DNA from: Oceanobacillus alkalisoli
GTDB lineage: Bacteria; Bacillota; Bacilli; Bacillales; Amphibacillaceae
NCBI RefSeq assembly: GCF_021556485.1
Contig: NZ_JAKGBW010000004.1
Span: forward strand, 62,001-126,000
Reading direction: 5' to 3'
DNA length: 64,000 nucleotides
Below the pieces are notes generated by a model. The model worked only from the letters and a program-made list of their open reading frames with translations. It had not been told where the DNA came from and did no database searches. Within the stretch, counting starts at the first letter, position 1, and every line of letters begins with the position of its first letter. This document shows positions 1-10,001 of the stretch, one piece after another. Made by a program: the position numbers and the translations under genes.

Positions 1-686
1 TAAAGTAAGAAATATATATAAAGTAAACAATGAAAAATGTCAAAAGTACATTTCGAGAAAAGGTCCACAATAATACGATTAGAGCCGTTATCCAAACTAC
101 AATTTGGAATTTTTTCCAACTGTTATTTAGCAGTGCATTTAAGTGCGTCTGTAAAAGTATAAATAAAACCACAAAAGCTATTGAATTGGGATTAGTTCCA
201 CCACTTAATCTTAATCCACCTACACCGAAACTCCATTCTGGTATTGTAAGTTGACCAATAATTATTAGTAAGAGAAATAGAAATGAAATTATTTCAAAAA
301 AGTTCCTCCATTTAATTTGACTAAGATAATTTAATTGAATAGTATAAAAAACAGTCAAAATAATACCTAGCATTAAAATTGAATATAACATCCTCGGAAA
401 AGAATATACTGGGTTAAGGGAGTAAAATGTACAAAATGATAATATCGCTAAAAGTATTATTAAGTAAAAGTATATGCCTTTTAGATTATTTATTTTTTTA
501 AATTGTGGTTTGTTTTTAACTGAGTGTAATAATAAAATATATACTATGCTTCCAAAAAGTAATTGAGATACGTAAGTATTTGATAAGGGAATACTTACCA
601 AATCTGTACCTGCTATATAACTTACAAAGAAAAAGGAAAGTACATACGCCGGTAGTATTCCAGGCCAAGATTTTAAACTTAACATA
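1..686 (-). CDS. O-antigen/capsule polymerase-like membrane protein (Wzy type), partial
   Basis: The minus frame is open from an ATG at 686 to the window edge, so the C-terminus is missing. About 228 residues are visible, starting MLSLKSWPGILPAYVLSFFF. They form at least six hydrophobic segments with short polar loops, and a conserved-looking loop reads GGLRLSGGTNPNS. An AAGGAG-type ribosome site sits 7-9 bases before the ATG. Hydrophobicity, the GGxRLxGxxxNPN-like loop (seen in O-antigen ligase/polymerase proteins) and its place as the last gene of a polysaccharide operon support a Wzy-like polymerase. A flippase is the alternative, but its repeat pattern is not seen. The role (linking repeat units at the outer membrane face) is inferred from family and context. 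Confidence 0.72.
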
Positions 687-788
687 TATTTTCACTCCTT
701 TCCACAAGACAGCAATTTTTATAAGTTAAACAAACTTTATACACTTCTTATCTACTGTGATTCCATATATTAATAATTATCAACCATA

Positions 789-1856
789 TCATTTTTTTAG
801 AAAGTCATCCCATTTTTCACATATATTATCTGACGAAAAATTCAAAACTTGTTTTTTTGCAATTGTAGCACGTGTAACAGCATCATCATAATTGTTAATT
901 ATATCTTCAATAGCTAGCGCTAAGGATTCCAGATCATTTATATTAACTAATATACCATTCATTCCGTGTTCAATTAACTCATTTGATCCAGCACAATTAG
1001 TTGATATAACGGGTGTTTCAAGCATCATAGCTTCAAGAAGAGCATTTGATAAACCTTCATAATTAGATGACAATATAAACATATCTGCATTATAGACAAC
1101 ATGAAAAACATCTTTAGTTCTACCCATCAAGAAGACTCTATTCTCAAGTTTCTTTTCAATTATTAACTCCTTAAGTTCTTCTCTTAGCTCACCTTCACCA
1201 TAGATACATAATTTATACACAGGGTATTTTTCTGCTATTAACGAAAATGCGTTAATTAAAAGCTTATGATTTTTTTGCTCCATCAATTTCCCTACGGAAA
1301 TTATTGTGTTATTTAATGTTTTCTTTTTGGTAAAGTCAAATTTAATGTTGATTGGGTTAGCTATAATTGTAGACTTTCTTTGAATATGTTTTGGGAAACA
1401 ATCTTTTGCATGCTTAGTTTGGAATATGATACCAGTACTTAAAGGATATAAAATAAAAGTTAAATATTTCACAATTAAACCTCTATTATCAGCATTTGGG
1501 TCATTTCTTTCGGAGACAAACACCGGTATATCACTTCTAAGTAAGGCAAATAAAACTAAAATATTAATTTTGGCAAAAAAAGATACTATTACATCAGGTT
1601 GTTCACTTTTAACATATCTTCTTATCTTCCATAACCAAGCAATAGGGCGAAAAACTCCACTAGAGTTTTTTGCCGATAAATAATTAATCTTGACACCTTT
1701 CGGTAGCTCATAATCCAGGCGATCATTGAGAAGCGTTAAAATCTCGATATTGACACTTTGATTGTGGTAGTATTCAGTTAAATTTGAGATTACTCTCTCC
1801 GCTCCTCCTCCTGCCATACTACCCAATATAAAAGTAATTTTATTTATTTTAGACAT
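789..1856 (-). CDS. Glycosyltransferase family 4
   Basis: A 355-residue GT-B fold glycosyltransferase. The N-terminal acceptor domain opens with the glycine-rich loop GSMAGGGAERVISNL. The C-terminal donor domain has SVGKLMEQKNHKLLI near residue 190 and the retaining GT4 signature around SNYEGLSNALLEAM near residue 265, with its paired glutamates. It would add one sugar from a nucleotide-sugar donor to the lipid-linked repeat unit at the inner membrane face. It follows a second GT4 gene by 17 bases and precedes the Wzy-like gene, so it belongs to the polysaccharide operon. Length is normal. Donor and acceptor cannot be read from sequence. Confidence 0.88.
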   Translation of the reverse strand: MSKINKITFILGSMAGGGAERVISNLTEYYHNQSVNIEILTLLNDRLDYELPKGVKINYLSAKNSSGVFRPIAWLWKIRRYVKSEQPDVIVSFFAKINILVLFALLRSDIPVFVSERNDPNADNRGLIVKYLTFILYPLSTGIIFQTKHAKDCFPKHIQRKSTIIANPINIKFDFTKKKTLNNTIISVGKLMEQKNHKLLINAFSLIAEKYPVYKLCIYGEGELREELKELIIEKKLENRVFLMGRTKDVFHVVYNADMFILSSNYEGLSNALLEAMMLETPVISTNCAGSNELIEHGMNGILVNINDLESLALAIEDIINNYDDAVTRATIAKKQVLNFSSDNICEKWDDFLKK

Positions 1857-1873
1857 TTAATATCCACACCTAT

Positions 1874-2986
1874 TTAAAGTAATTCTAATTTATGTAACAT
1901 TATTTTATTAATCTCATGAACATTAAACTTTTCTTCACAAATACTCCTGCTTAATTTTCCCATCTTATTAACCTGACTCTCATTTTCAATCATCCAGACC
2001 ATTTTTTCTACAAGAGAGTCTACATCTTTAGGGGGAACGATAAAACCATTAAGTCCATTAATTACCGTTTCGCGACATCCAGGTGAATCGGTTGTAATAA
2101 TAGGTCTTCCCATAGCCATAGCTTCGAGAATAGATCTTGGTATACCTTCTGGATAATACGATGGAAGAACAAAGACTCTGGACTTTTTTATATATGATCT
2201 TACATCATTAGTTTTACCTTTTATATTTATTACATTTTCATTTACTAGTTGTTGTAGTCTATTTATATCAATACTATCATCATCGTCGTCCATAGGCCCT
2301 ACTAGGTAAAACTCGACTCTAGGATACTTCTTTTTCACCTGCCGAGCCGCCTCCATGTATTCATTAATTCCCTTCCTTCCAGTTAACCTACTTATCATAA
2401 TGAATACAGGCCTAGTTTCTAATTTACTTGGGTAGTATTCTTGTAAATTTACACCTGAACCGTTAACTAAACTATAATTTTTTTTCCATAATAGTCCTTT
2501 TCTTTTAATCATGTTTTGATCATCTTTATTTTGAAATAATATACTGTCAGATAAGGAAAAAGCTAGAAACAACATAGGATAAGAAATAAGTTTAACAAGT
2601 AAACCTTTAATTCCTTTAAGTTCAAATAAGCGACCGGATCCATTAACAACGCATAAAACCTTATCTACCCCTGCTAATTTTGCTGCAATAACCATTGTAG
2701 GAAACGTTCTTATCCCATACACAATTATTGTATTAATTTTGTTTTTCTTAAGTGCTTTACTGACTTTATATATGGTATGTATTTCTTTTAAGGGATTAGT
2801 ATTACTCCTACCAATTGAAATAGGTATAAATTGGACATTATATTTTTCATAATCAGGGTGTAGCTCATCTTTGGATTCTTGTCCGACATAATAAACATCG
2901 TGTCCTATATCTTGTAAACTTGTTACTAATTCATGCCTATTTATTCTTATATTTTTAGTTCTTATAGCAGATATGGCAACGTTCAT
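1874..2986 (-). CDS. Glycosyltransferase family 4
   Basis: A GT-B glycosyltransferase of 370 residues. I chose the ATG at 2986 (MNVAISAIRTKN) because a GAGGTG ribosome site lies just before it; the frame also allows a TTG at 2998 that overlaps that site. The donor domain shows MISRLTGRKGINEYMEAA near residue 205 and the E-x7-E signature in YPEGIPRSILEAMAMG near residue 285. A short acidic run (GPMDDDDDS) near residue 235 is unusual. It lies between the initiating sugar transferase and the second GT4 gene and probably adds the second sugar of the repeat unit; the specific linkage is unknown. Confidence 0.88.
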   Translation of the reverse strand: MNVAISAIRTKNIRINRHELVTSLQDIGHDVYYVGQESKDELHPDYEKYNVQFIPISIGRSNTNPLKEIHTIYKVSKALKKNKINTIIVYGIRTFPTMVIAAKLAGVDKVLCVVNGSGRLFELKGIKGLLVKLISYPMLFLAFSLSDSILFQNKDDQNMIKRKGLLWKKNYSLVNGSGVNLQEYYPSKLETRPVFIMISRLTGRKGINEYMEAARQVKKKYPRVEFYLVGPMDDDDDSIDINRLQQLVNENVINIKGKTNDVRSYIKKSRVFVLPSYYPEGIPRSILEAMAMGRPIITTDSPGCRETVINGLNGFIVPPKDVDSLVEKMVWMIENESQVNKMGKLSRSICEEKFNVHEINKIMLHKLELL

Positions 2987-3013
2987 ATCACACCTCAATC
3001 TTATAAATCTATC

Positions 3014-3643
3014 TTAAGTATACTTCTGTTTCTTTTTCGTACTTTCATTCACTTCGTTATTAGTATATAGACCTTCTTTTCTAAACACCGTTAAAAAAGT
3101 CTTGATAAGAATCTTTATATCTAACCAAAATGTTAAATTATTTGAGTACCATGCATCTTTAAGTCTTTTTTCTCTATTGGATAGTTTGTTCCTATAGTAC
3201 GCTTGGGTATATCCTGTAATACCTGGCCTGACTTTCATTTTATCAATTTCATCAGTTTGGTAAGTATCAAGAACACTTGCTAAACTAGCTCTAGGGCCAA
3301 TTATACTCATATTACCCTTAAGAACGTTTAAAATTTGAGGAATTTCATCAATACTAGTTTCTCTTAAAAACTTACCTATTTTAGTGACCCTAGGATCAAC
3401 CTCTGAATTGTAGGTACTTCCATCAGAATTTAATAAGACTGGGGCATTAACTTTCATTGATCGAAATTTATACATCTTAAATATCTTGGAATTTTTCCCA
3501 ATTCGATCGGCTTTATATAATACAGGACCCTTGTCCTCTATTTTTATTAGTATACCAAGAACAATATATAACAAAATAAAAAATGGTAACCCAATTATAC
3601 TTACTAAGATGTCTATAGTACGCTTGAAAAATTTTAAGTACAT
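3014..3643 (-). CDS. Initiating undecaprenyl-phosphate sugar-phosphate transferase
   Basis: A bacterial sugar transferase (PglC/EpsL/WcaJ C-terminal domain) of about 209 residues. It has one hydrophobic N-terminal segment (residues 8-30, FKRTIDILVSIIGLPFFILL), then YKFRSM, the catalytic DEIPQ element followed by NVLKGNMSIIGPR, and RPGITGY near residue 145. Such short monotopic enzymes move a sugar-1-phosphate from UDP-sugar to undecaprenyl phosphate and so start repeat-unit assembly. I chose the ATG at 3643, eight bases after a GGGGGG site; the upstream GTG at 3652 abuts that site. Its small PglC-like size fits the nearby dehydratase, aminotransferase and acetyltransferase, suggesting a diNAcBac-type first sugar (inference). 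Confidence 0.9.
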   Translation of the reverse strand: MYLKFFKRTIDILVSIIGLPFFILLYIVLGILIKIEDKGPVLYKADRIGKNSKIFKMYKFRSMKVNAPVLLNSDGSTYNSEVDPRVTKIGKFLRETSIDEIPQILNVLKGNMSIIGPRASLASVLDTYQTDEIDKMKVRPGITGYTQAYYRNKLSNREKRLKDAWYSNNLTFWLDIKILIKTFLTVFRKEGLYTNNEVNESTKKKQKYT

Positions 3644-3670
3644 ATTACTCACCCCCCAGTGTTAGATAGT

Positions 3671-4863
3671 TTATTCTCTGATAATTCCTCTATCGATTAT
3701 TTCTTTAGATTTCATAGCTTTTTTAAAAGCATTTTGAACACTTGGCGATACTGATACTATGTAACCACAGCCATCTAAATTATTTTGATATTTTTTAATC
3801 TCATCTCCGACTTCTAAACTATGGTAAGTTTTTACTTGACACTCTTTTTCAATCACTTTGAAATCAGGTAAGCTTTTTACTTTACCTGGCGATAATGCCA
3901 GTATCCTAGTAACAACATTCGATTTTAGAACTTGAACTCGCTCTCTTATCTCGAATGGGCTATCTGTTGCAGCCTTTATTATAATACTTGGATAGTCTAT
4001 ACCAGTACTTAATGGGATAATATGGGTACCTATTAAATTCCCTCCCATACGAGCACCAATATCAATGATACAAACATCGCCATTTTTCGTTACTAATAAG
4101 TCCATATTAACTGATCCGAAATTAATACCCAATGATTTTATAGCTTTAATTACAATACTTTTGATTTTTTCCTCCATTGAGGAACCACTCGGGATAAAAT
4201 GACCCAGTTCGGCATAATAAGGTGGTTTTGTCATTTCTTTTCCCATGACCCCAAGCACATGCACTTCTCCATTATAAACAAAAGATTCAACTCCGAATTC
4301 TTCCCCGACAATGAAATCTTCTATTAATGCTCTACCAACTAAAGAAACATTCATCGCTTCCTTGCAAGCAGTAACTAACTGTTCATATGTTTTTACTTTA
4401 TTAATACCCTTACTTCCCGAACCATCACATGGTTTAACAATTACCGGATAATTTATTTTATCTCTAAGTTCAGCTATTAAATCTAAATTTTCAACTTCAA
4501 AGTACTGACTTATATCATCAACTTGATTTTCAGACAAGTTACGCCGAACTAAATATTTATTTTTAATTATTTTTGCAACATCGTAATCAAGACCCGGAAG
4601 ATTCATCTCTCGGGCAACATATGCAGCAGATAATACACCATAATCTGTCGCAGCTGTTATAACTCCATCAATTTTTTTGAGTGAGCATACTGGAGGCAAG
4701 CATGTTCATCTAAAATGTCAACTATCTCGTATTCATCAGCATATTTAAACCCAGCTGAATTTGGATTTTTGTCTATTGCGAGGGTATAATAACCCATGTC
4801 TTTAGCTTTCTTTATCATGAACGATTGTAAGAAACCGGCACCTAATATTAAAATTTTCTTCAA
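3671..4863 (-). pseudogene. ATP-grasp ligase, interrupted by a frameshift in an A7 tract
   Basis: Two overlapping minus frames make one ATP-grasp protein. The upstream part (TTG start at 4863, AAGGA site nine bases before) encodes KKILILGAGFLQSFMIKKAK and runs to HSKK, then reads L-M-E-L-stop. The downstream frame resumes exactly there as KKIDGVITAATDYG and continues through the ATP-binding core (VKPCDGSGSKGINKV, then a glycine-rich metal site near DIGARMGGNLIGTH) to the stop at 3671. The switch point is seven T on the plus strand at 4672-4678 (A7 in the mRNA); one extra A restores a protein of about 397 residues. Relatives join an amino acid or other carboxylate to an amine, here perhaps decorating the amino sugar. 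It may be a true mutation, phase variation, transcriptional slippage or a sequencing error. Confidence 0.82.
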
Positions 4864-4898
4864 TATAATCAATCCTTTTGTAAAAAACAATATTATAA

Positions 4899-5405
4899 TT
4901 ATAATATTTTTTCCATTATATATATCGAGAAGTGCTTGGTTGGTTTAGAAGAAGTAATGCTAAATCCACGATTCTTATAAAATTTAATTGCTTTCTCACT
5001 TTTGTCGTAAACGTCTAAAGTAATTTTAGATACTTCTTTCTCACGACAATAATCTTCTATAAAATCCATACTTTTTTTTCCTATGCCTTTTCCAGAAACA
5101 ACTGGGAGTGTAGCGAATTTATTTATTGACGCAAAGCTAACATATCCCTTGATTTTATTATTCATAGTTTTAGGCTCAAATTCTAACTGAAAAGTATGAA
5201 CATAGAGGTCTGATTGTAAATCTTTAATTAAAAAAACCTCTCTATTTTCACAGTCAGCTTTAATTGATTCTATAGGATACGGAGTTTTCCAATGAACCAA
5301 TCCTTGCTTTTCAAACATATCTTGACCGCTGAGTGTAATTATCTTATATATTTCATTTATCATGTTCTCATCATTCTTTAACACTCTTCTAAAACTTAAC
5401 TCCAT
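4899..5405 (-). CDS. GNAT-family N-acetyltransferase
   Basis: A 168-residue acyltransferase. The ATG at 5405 (MELSFRRVLKND) follows a run of seven G at good distance; a longer reading from 5441 would overlap the previous gene. The acetyl-CoA binding motif A is visible as VVSGKGIGKKSMDFIEDY near residue 110, followed by ITLDVYDKSEKAIKFYKNRGF, the classic GNAT C-terminal strand and helix. It starts 22 bases after the aminotransferase gene, so it may acetylate the amino sugar that enzyme makes. PglD-type sugar acetyltransferases are usually left-handed beta-helix proteins, so a GNAT here is a variation. The substrate is inferred from context only. Confidence 0.82.
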   Translation of the reverse strand: MELSFRRVLKNDENMINEIYKIITLSGQDMFEKQGLVHWKTPYPIESIKADCENREVFLIKDLQSDLYVHTFQLEFEPKTMNNKIKGYVSFASINKFATLPVVSGKGIGKKSMDFIEDYCREKEVSKITLDVYDKSEKAIKFYKNRGFSITSSKPTKHFSIYIMEKIL

Positions 5406-5427
5406 CAAGTCCCCCCCTTTCTTCTCT

Positions 5428-6645
5428 CTAATTTCCCGCAATAAAACTCTTTAACCAGGATATAACATACTCTATATCTCCATTACTAAGAGAAGTATGA
5501 AGAGGGAGTGATATCTCATTTTTATATTGCTCATAAGCATTCGGAAATTCTCTGATGTCAAACCCTAAATTTTTATATGCTGTAAACATTGGTAACGGCT
5601 TATAATGGACATTACAAGAAACTCCAACTTCTGCCATCTTTGAGATAATATTATTTCTTCTTTCTTCGTTAATTCCAAGGATCCTTAATAAATACAAATG
5701 ACCTGAGGAAGAATATTCTTTTCCAAAGTGCTTAAGTGTTTGGACATTCATAGAAGAAAATGCTTGATCATACATCCCAATAATTTCTTTCCGTCTTTGC
5801 AACATTTTTTTATAACGTTCCAGCTGAACTAAACCAATACTTGCTGTGATATCAGTCATATTACACTTATATGCCGGATAAACAATATCATACTCCCATG
5901 AGCCTTTTTCTGATTTAGTAAGTGCATCCTTCGATTGTCCATGAAGGCTATAAAGCATAAATTGTTTATAAAGCCAATCATCATCCAATCCTAAGTCATT
6001 ACGCCATACAACTGCTCCTCCCTCTGCAGTTGTAAGGTTCTTTACTGCATGAAACGAGAAGCAAGTAAAATCTGCGGCTTGTCCGCTTTTTAACCCTTTT
6101 CTGTCAGCACCAAACGAATGTGCGGCGTCTGCCATAACGATTACTCTATTAATTTGAGTTTGAATTTCGTTTTTAGACTTAAATAGTTCCTTCTTTCTTT
6201 CAATAATCTCATATATTTTATCATAATCACACATTTTTCCGGCAATATCTACTGGGATTATAGCTTTTGTATTTTCATTTATGGCATCAGCTACCTGGTC
6301 ATAATCCATTTCAAAAGAATTCGGTTCTGTATCGACAAGTATGATTTTTGCTCCTACGTGTTCGATTACAGAAGCAGACGCAGTATAAGTGTATGGAGAG
6401 GTGATTACTTCATCTCCAGGCCCTATTCCAAGTATTCGTAACGTAAGCTCCATTGATGATGTTGCGGAATTCAAACACACCGCTTTATTGACACCTACAT
6501 ACTCAGCTATTTTCTTTTCAAATTCCTTTGTTTTTGGTCCTGTCGTAATCCAGCCAGATTTCAAAGATTTAATAACTTTTTCTATCTCAGCATTTGTAAT
6601 ATCTGGAGGAGAAAAAGGTATATCTCTTTTCTCAATATTTAACAA
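5428..6645 (-). CDS. DegT/DnrJ/EryC1/StrS-family sugar aminotransferase
   Basis: A PLP-dependent sugar aminotransferase of about 405 residues. Visible are the N-terminal IPFSPPDITNAEIEKV, the substrate loop SGWITTGPKTKEFE, the cofactor region NSATSSMELTLRILGIGPG, the acidic ADAAHSFGA and the PLP lysine in SFHAVKNLTTAEGG. I placed the start at TTG 6645 (LNIEKRDIP), seven bases after AGTGAGGG; the frame is open to 6666 without a better site. It would transfer an amino group from glutamate to a 4-keto-6-deoxy nucleotide sugar made by the dehydratase encoded at 7838-9667. It belongs to the polysaccharide operon, directly upstream of the acetyltransferase. Confidence 0.9.
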   Translation of the reverse strand: MLNIEKRDIPFSPPDITNAEIEKVIKSLKSGWITTGPKTKEFEKKIAEYVGVNKAVCLNSATSSMELTLRILGIGPGDEVITSPYTYTASASVIEHVGAKIILVDTEPNSFEMDYDQVADAINENTKAIIPVDIAGKMCDYDKIYEIIERKKELFKSKNEIQTQINRVIVMADAAHSFGADRKGLKSGQAADFTCFSFHAVKNLTTAEGGAVVWRNDLGLDDDWLYKQFMLYSLHGQSKDALTKSEKGSWEYDIVYPAYKCNMTDITASIGLVQLERYKKMLQRRKEIIGMYDQAFSSMNVQTLKHFGKEYSSSGHLYLLRILGINEERRNNIISKMAEVGVSCNVHYKPLPMFTAYKNLGFDIREFPNAYEQYKNEISLPLHTSLSNGDIEYVISWLKSFIAGN

Positions 6646-6905
6646 TCTATATCCCTCACTTTGCAATAAAACACTATCCTACTTTAGGTTTAAGATAATT
6701 TATTTAATCGAATGTAAATTATATTAAATAAGTTTTAAGTAAATTAGACTTTAGTCGATATCAAGTTTCTATTTTAAACTCACCTTCAAATTCACTAACA
6801 CACTGTATTGATTTAACTCTTAAATTTAGACTACCGAAAATAGTGTTTACATAAGTCAGACTTTGATGATTCAAGAAGCTAGATAGCTCCCACATGTTAA
6901 CTAGT

Positions 6906-7790
6906 TTAGTTGACTTTTAATGTTATTTCCTCTACCTTCCGCACAAGGTACTCATATAATTCATTTTTCATATCATCATTTTCTAAGGCAAAATCAATCG
7001 TTGTTTTTACGAACCCCATTTTTTCACCAACATCATACCGTTTACCTTTAAAATCATAAGCATAGACATTTTGAATCATGTTTAGTTTCTCAATTGCATC
7101 AGTTAACTGTATTTCTCCACCAGTACCAATTTCCTGTTTACCTAATAGATCAAATATTTCAGGAGTAAATACATAACGCCCCATAATTGCTAAGTTTGAA
7201 GGTGCCGTTCCTTTCGCCGGTTTTTCCACAAACTTATTAACTTCGTATCTTCTACCTTCTTTTTCACCAGGATCAACAATACCATACCGATCAGTTTCCT
7301 CTTCAGAAACCTGCTGAACACCTACAACTGAGCTTCCTGTTTCATCATATTGTTCAATTAGTTGTTTCAGGCCTGGATTCTCAGCCTGTACAATATCATC
7401 ACCAAGAAGTACTGCAAAAGGCTCGTCCCCAATAAATTTACGTGCACACCAAACTGCATGCCCTAATCCTTTTGGATCCTTTTGACGAATGTAGTGTAAA
7501 TCAATATTGGAAGCGTGATTCACTTTTTCAAGGACATCATACTTTTCTTTATTCAATAGGTTCTGTTCTAATTCGTAGTTATGATCAAAATGATCTTCAA
7601 TTGCCCGTTTGCCTTTACCTGTTACAATAATAATATCTTCTATTCCAGATTCAATTGCCTCTTCTACAATGTATTGAATCGTTGGCTTATCTAAAATCGG
7701 CAGCATTTCTTTCGGCATCGCCTTTGTTACTGGCAAGAATCTTGTACCGAGTCCAGCCGCCGGAATGATAGCTTTTCTTACTCTTTTCAT
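6906..7790 (-). CDS. galU: UTP-glucose-1-phosphate uridylyltransferase
   Basis: A 294-residue full-length GalU/GtaB enzyme, making UDP-glucose and pyrophosphate from UTP and glucose-1-phosphate. The nucleotide-binding signature is [20 protein letters not shown] at residues 10-29, followed by [16 protein letters not shown], the [10 protein letters not shown] active-site loop, FAVLLGDD and VEKPAKG. A CGGAGG ribosome site precedes the ATG. It sits between the dehydratase gene and the aminotransferase gene, supplying UDP-sugars for exopolysaccharide and probably for glucosylated teichoic acid or glycolipid. About 260 non-coding bases follow it, with no clear terminator. Confidence 0.95.
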   Translation of the reverse strand: MKRVRKAIIPAAGLGTRFLPVTKAMPKEMLPILDKPTIQYIVEEAIESGIEDIIIVTGKGKRAIEDHFDHNYELEQNLLNKEKYDVLEKVNHASNIDLHYIRQKDPKGLGHAVWCARKFIGDEPFAVLLGDDIVQAENPGLKQLIEQYDETGSSVVGVQQVSEEETDRYGIVDPGEKEGRRYEVNKFVEKPAKGTAPSNLAIMGRYVFTPEIFDLLGKQEIGTGGEIQLTDAIEKLNMIQNVYAYDFKGKRYDVGEKMGFVKTTIDFALENDDMKNELYEYLVRKVEEITLKVN

Positions 7791-7837
7791 ATTAAGTCCT
7801 CCGATTTGTATTATAATTTTATTTATCTACACCTAAA

Positions 7838-9667
7838 TTAGGCCTGAACAGCGAGCTGCTCCCGCTCCAAATAAACAATCTTCATCAATTCTTCTTTTAA
7901 CTCCACACGTTCAAACTCCACAAAATCCTCTAGAAGCCCTTCAATTAGACTCGGGTTTACCTCAACCGTTCTCCCCACATAAATCTTCTCATAAACCTCA
8001 CCAGGTAGAACCTCATCCTCACCGAGTAATTCCTCAAACATTTTCTCTCCAGGCCTTAGACCAGAATACTCCATTCTGATTTCGTCTTCCGTATAGCCCG
8101 ATAACTTGATTAAATTCTTTGCTAAGTCAACAATTTTCACAGGCTCACCCATATCCAGCACGAAGATTTCTCCACCCTTCGCAAGTGTTCCAGCCTGAAC
8201 TACAAGCCTGGACGCCTCAGGGATTGTCATAAAGTATCTTGTAATATCCGGATGGGTTATCGTTATCGGTCCGCCATTTTCAATTTGCTTGCGAAACAAC
8301 GGAATAACACTCCCCCTGCTTCCAAGCACATTTCCAAACCGAACAGCGACAAATTTCGTATCACTTTTCTTCGCTAGATGTTGCACGACCATTTCAGCAA
8401 TACGTTTCGATGCTCCCATCACATTCGTTGGATTCACTGCTTTATCCGTAGATACTAAAACAAACGTCCTTACATAGAACTTGTCAGCAGCTTCCGCGAC
8501 ATTTTTCGTGCCAATAATGTTGTTCTTTACAGCCTCGTGCGGATTATACTCCATCAATGGAACATGCTTATGTGCTGCTGCATGATAAATAATTGCCGGC
8601 AAATGTTCCCCGACAATTTCAAAAATACGTTTTCGGTCTTTCACATCACCAATAATCGGAACAATCTCGGTCTGTTCTTCACCAAATGTTTTCCTTAATT
8701 CCATATCGATGTTGTAAATGCTATATTCACCGTGTCCGACAAGTAGAATCTTCTTGGGGGTAAAACGCATCAATTGACGGCAAATCTCAGATCCTATCGA
8801 TCCGCCGGCTCCGGTGACCATAACCGTATTCCCCGTTACATATTCTGAAATGGCATTAATATCAAGTTTAACAGGTTCACGGCCTAGTAAATCTTCTACT
8901 TCAATATTTTTCAGACTGCTTACAGTGATTCTCCCTGTCATCAAATCCTCGATTTTCGGAATCATTTGCACTTGGGCAGACGTACTAGCACAAGCTTCAA
9001 CAATGTTTTTTAGTTCTCCATTTCTTAATGAGGGAATCGCAATTACAATATGTTCAACATTATATTCTTCAACAATCCTTGGTATATCATTGACGGATCC
9101 GACAACGGGAAGATTATACATTTCCATTTTTTGTTTACTTAAGTCATCATCAACAAACGCAATTGGTGTCAGTTCAGTATTATGTTCATTTTGTAGTTGA
9201 CGTACAATCATTGCCCCAGCGGCTCCAGCGCCAACAATAAGAGTACGTTTTTGAGACTTATTATTATTACTTATGTAACGATCTCGGTACATACGCCATA
9301 TAAATCGAGACCCTCCAATAAATATAATGTGTAAGAGCCAAGCAACAACCAAAGCCCGCCGAAGTATTGTAAAATCATTTAAAAAGAGCTGTACGAGACC
9401 AGCAGAAATTATAGAAAGTGTTACGGCTTTTACGATGGCGACCAATTCTCCGACACTTGCATAAGACCACACTTTATTATAAAGTTTAAAAACTGCTGCG
9501 AATAAATGATGAAAGATGACGAGTGCAATAGCGGATGTAATGATTGCATTTGAAGTAAGTATGTCGGTATATGCAGGATACACAATCCATGCCGCAACGA
9601 ATATTGCTGTTGCAACGATCAACGTATCAAGTAAGAAGAGTAATGATAAACGTTTTGAATAAGACAT
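7838..9667 (-). CDS. Membrane nucleotide-sugar 4,6-dehydratase/epimerase (CapD/PglF/EpsC type)
   Basis: A 609-residue polysaccharide biosynthesis protein. The first ~115 residues hold four hydrophobic segments. A first Rossmann domain follows (LIVGAGAAGAMIVRQL near 145), then the catalytic short-chain dehydrogenase domain with VTGAGGSIGSEICRQL near 285, GDVKDRKR, AAAHKHVPLMEYNPHEA, STDKAVNPTNVMGASKR (the modified SxxMxxxK catalytic set of this family) and LRPGEKMFEEL. It converts UDP-GlcNAc to a 4-keto-6-deoxy sugar. With the downstream aminotransferase, acetyltransferase and small initiating transferase it resembles the bacillosamine route (PglF-PglE-PglD-PglC). Start ATG 9667 follows AAAGGAG. 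Confidence 0.92.
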   Translation of the reverse strand: MSYSKRLSLLFLLDTLIVATAIFVAAWIVYPAYTDILTSNAIITSAIALVIFHHLFAAVFKLYNKVWSYASVGELVAIVKAVTLSIISAGLVQLFLNDFTILRRALVVAWLLHIIFIGGSRFIWRMYRDRYISNNNKSQKRTLIVGAGAAGAMIVRQLQNEHNTELTPIAFVDDDLSKQKMEMYNLPVVGSVNDIPRIVEEYNVEHIVIAIPSLRNGELKNIVEACASTSAQVQMIPKIEDLMTGRITVSSLKNIEVEDLLGREPVKLDINAISEYVTGNTVMVTGAGGSIGSEICRQLMRFTPKKILLVGHGEYSIYNIDMELRKTFGEEQTEIVPIIGDVKDRKRIFEIVGEHLPAIIYHAAAHKHVPLMEYNPHEAVKNNIIGTKNVAEAADKFYVRTFVLVSTDKAVNPTNVMGASKRIAEMVVQHLAKKSDTKFVAVRFGNVLGSRGSVIPLFRKQIENGGPITITHPDITRYFMTIPEASRLVVQAGTLAKGGEIFVLDMGEPVKIVDLAKNLIKLSGYTEDEIRMEYSGLRPGEKMFEELLGEDEVLPGEVYEKIYVGRTVEVNPSLIEGLLEDFVEFERVELKEELMKIVYLEREQLAVQA

Positions 9668-10001
9668 GAGTTCTCCTTTCTCATGAGGTTTAAGCCTTCA
9701 TGTCAGTTAGATTATTTTATGTAAAAGCTAGATAGTTTTTCGACTACGACTTAATGGTACTAAAGTCGGATTATGAATTCAATAGTAAATGCTTAATTTT
9801 ACCAAGTAGAGCCTTCCTAGTTAAAGTCACATACAATATTCTACTAAAATTGCAATCGGGTTTTAAGTGACTTTTGCCATACGAAGACACTTTATATCAA
9901 GATTGTGAATTTAATTCGACAATCCTAGTATATATATCACAGAAGAGCAGTACTTAATTTACGTATTATTTTACGCTTATGTACCAAATACACATGAAGA
10001 C
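9668..10001. other. Intergenic region inside the polysaccharide cluster
   Basis: AT-rich DNA between the phosphatase gene and the dehydratase gene, both on the minus strand. I see no open frame with a ribosome site and no strong sigma-A promoter. It separates a regulatory module (adaptor, kinase, phosphatase) from the synthesis genes, so a second promoter for the synthesis genes is likely here but is not pinned down. Confidence 0.4.

Noticed and set aside
30-254. A 74-codon plus frame at the left edge
   Set aside because: Antisense to the Wzy-like membrane gene, which has the ribosome site, operon position and hydrophobic helices.
516-707. A 63-codon minus frame (MWKGVKIYVKFKIL...)
   Set aside because: It is a shifted frame within the Wzy-like gene; that gene's ATG at 686 has the proper AAGGAG site.
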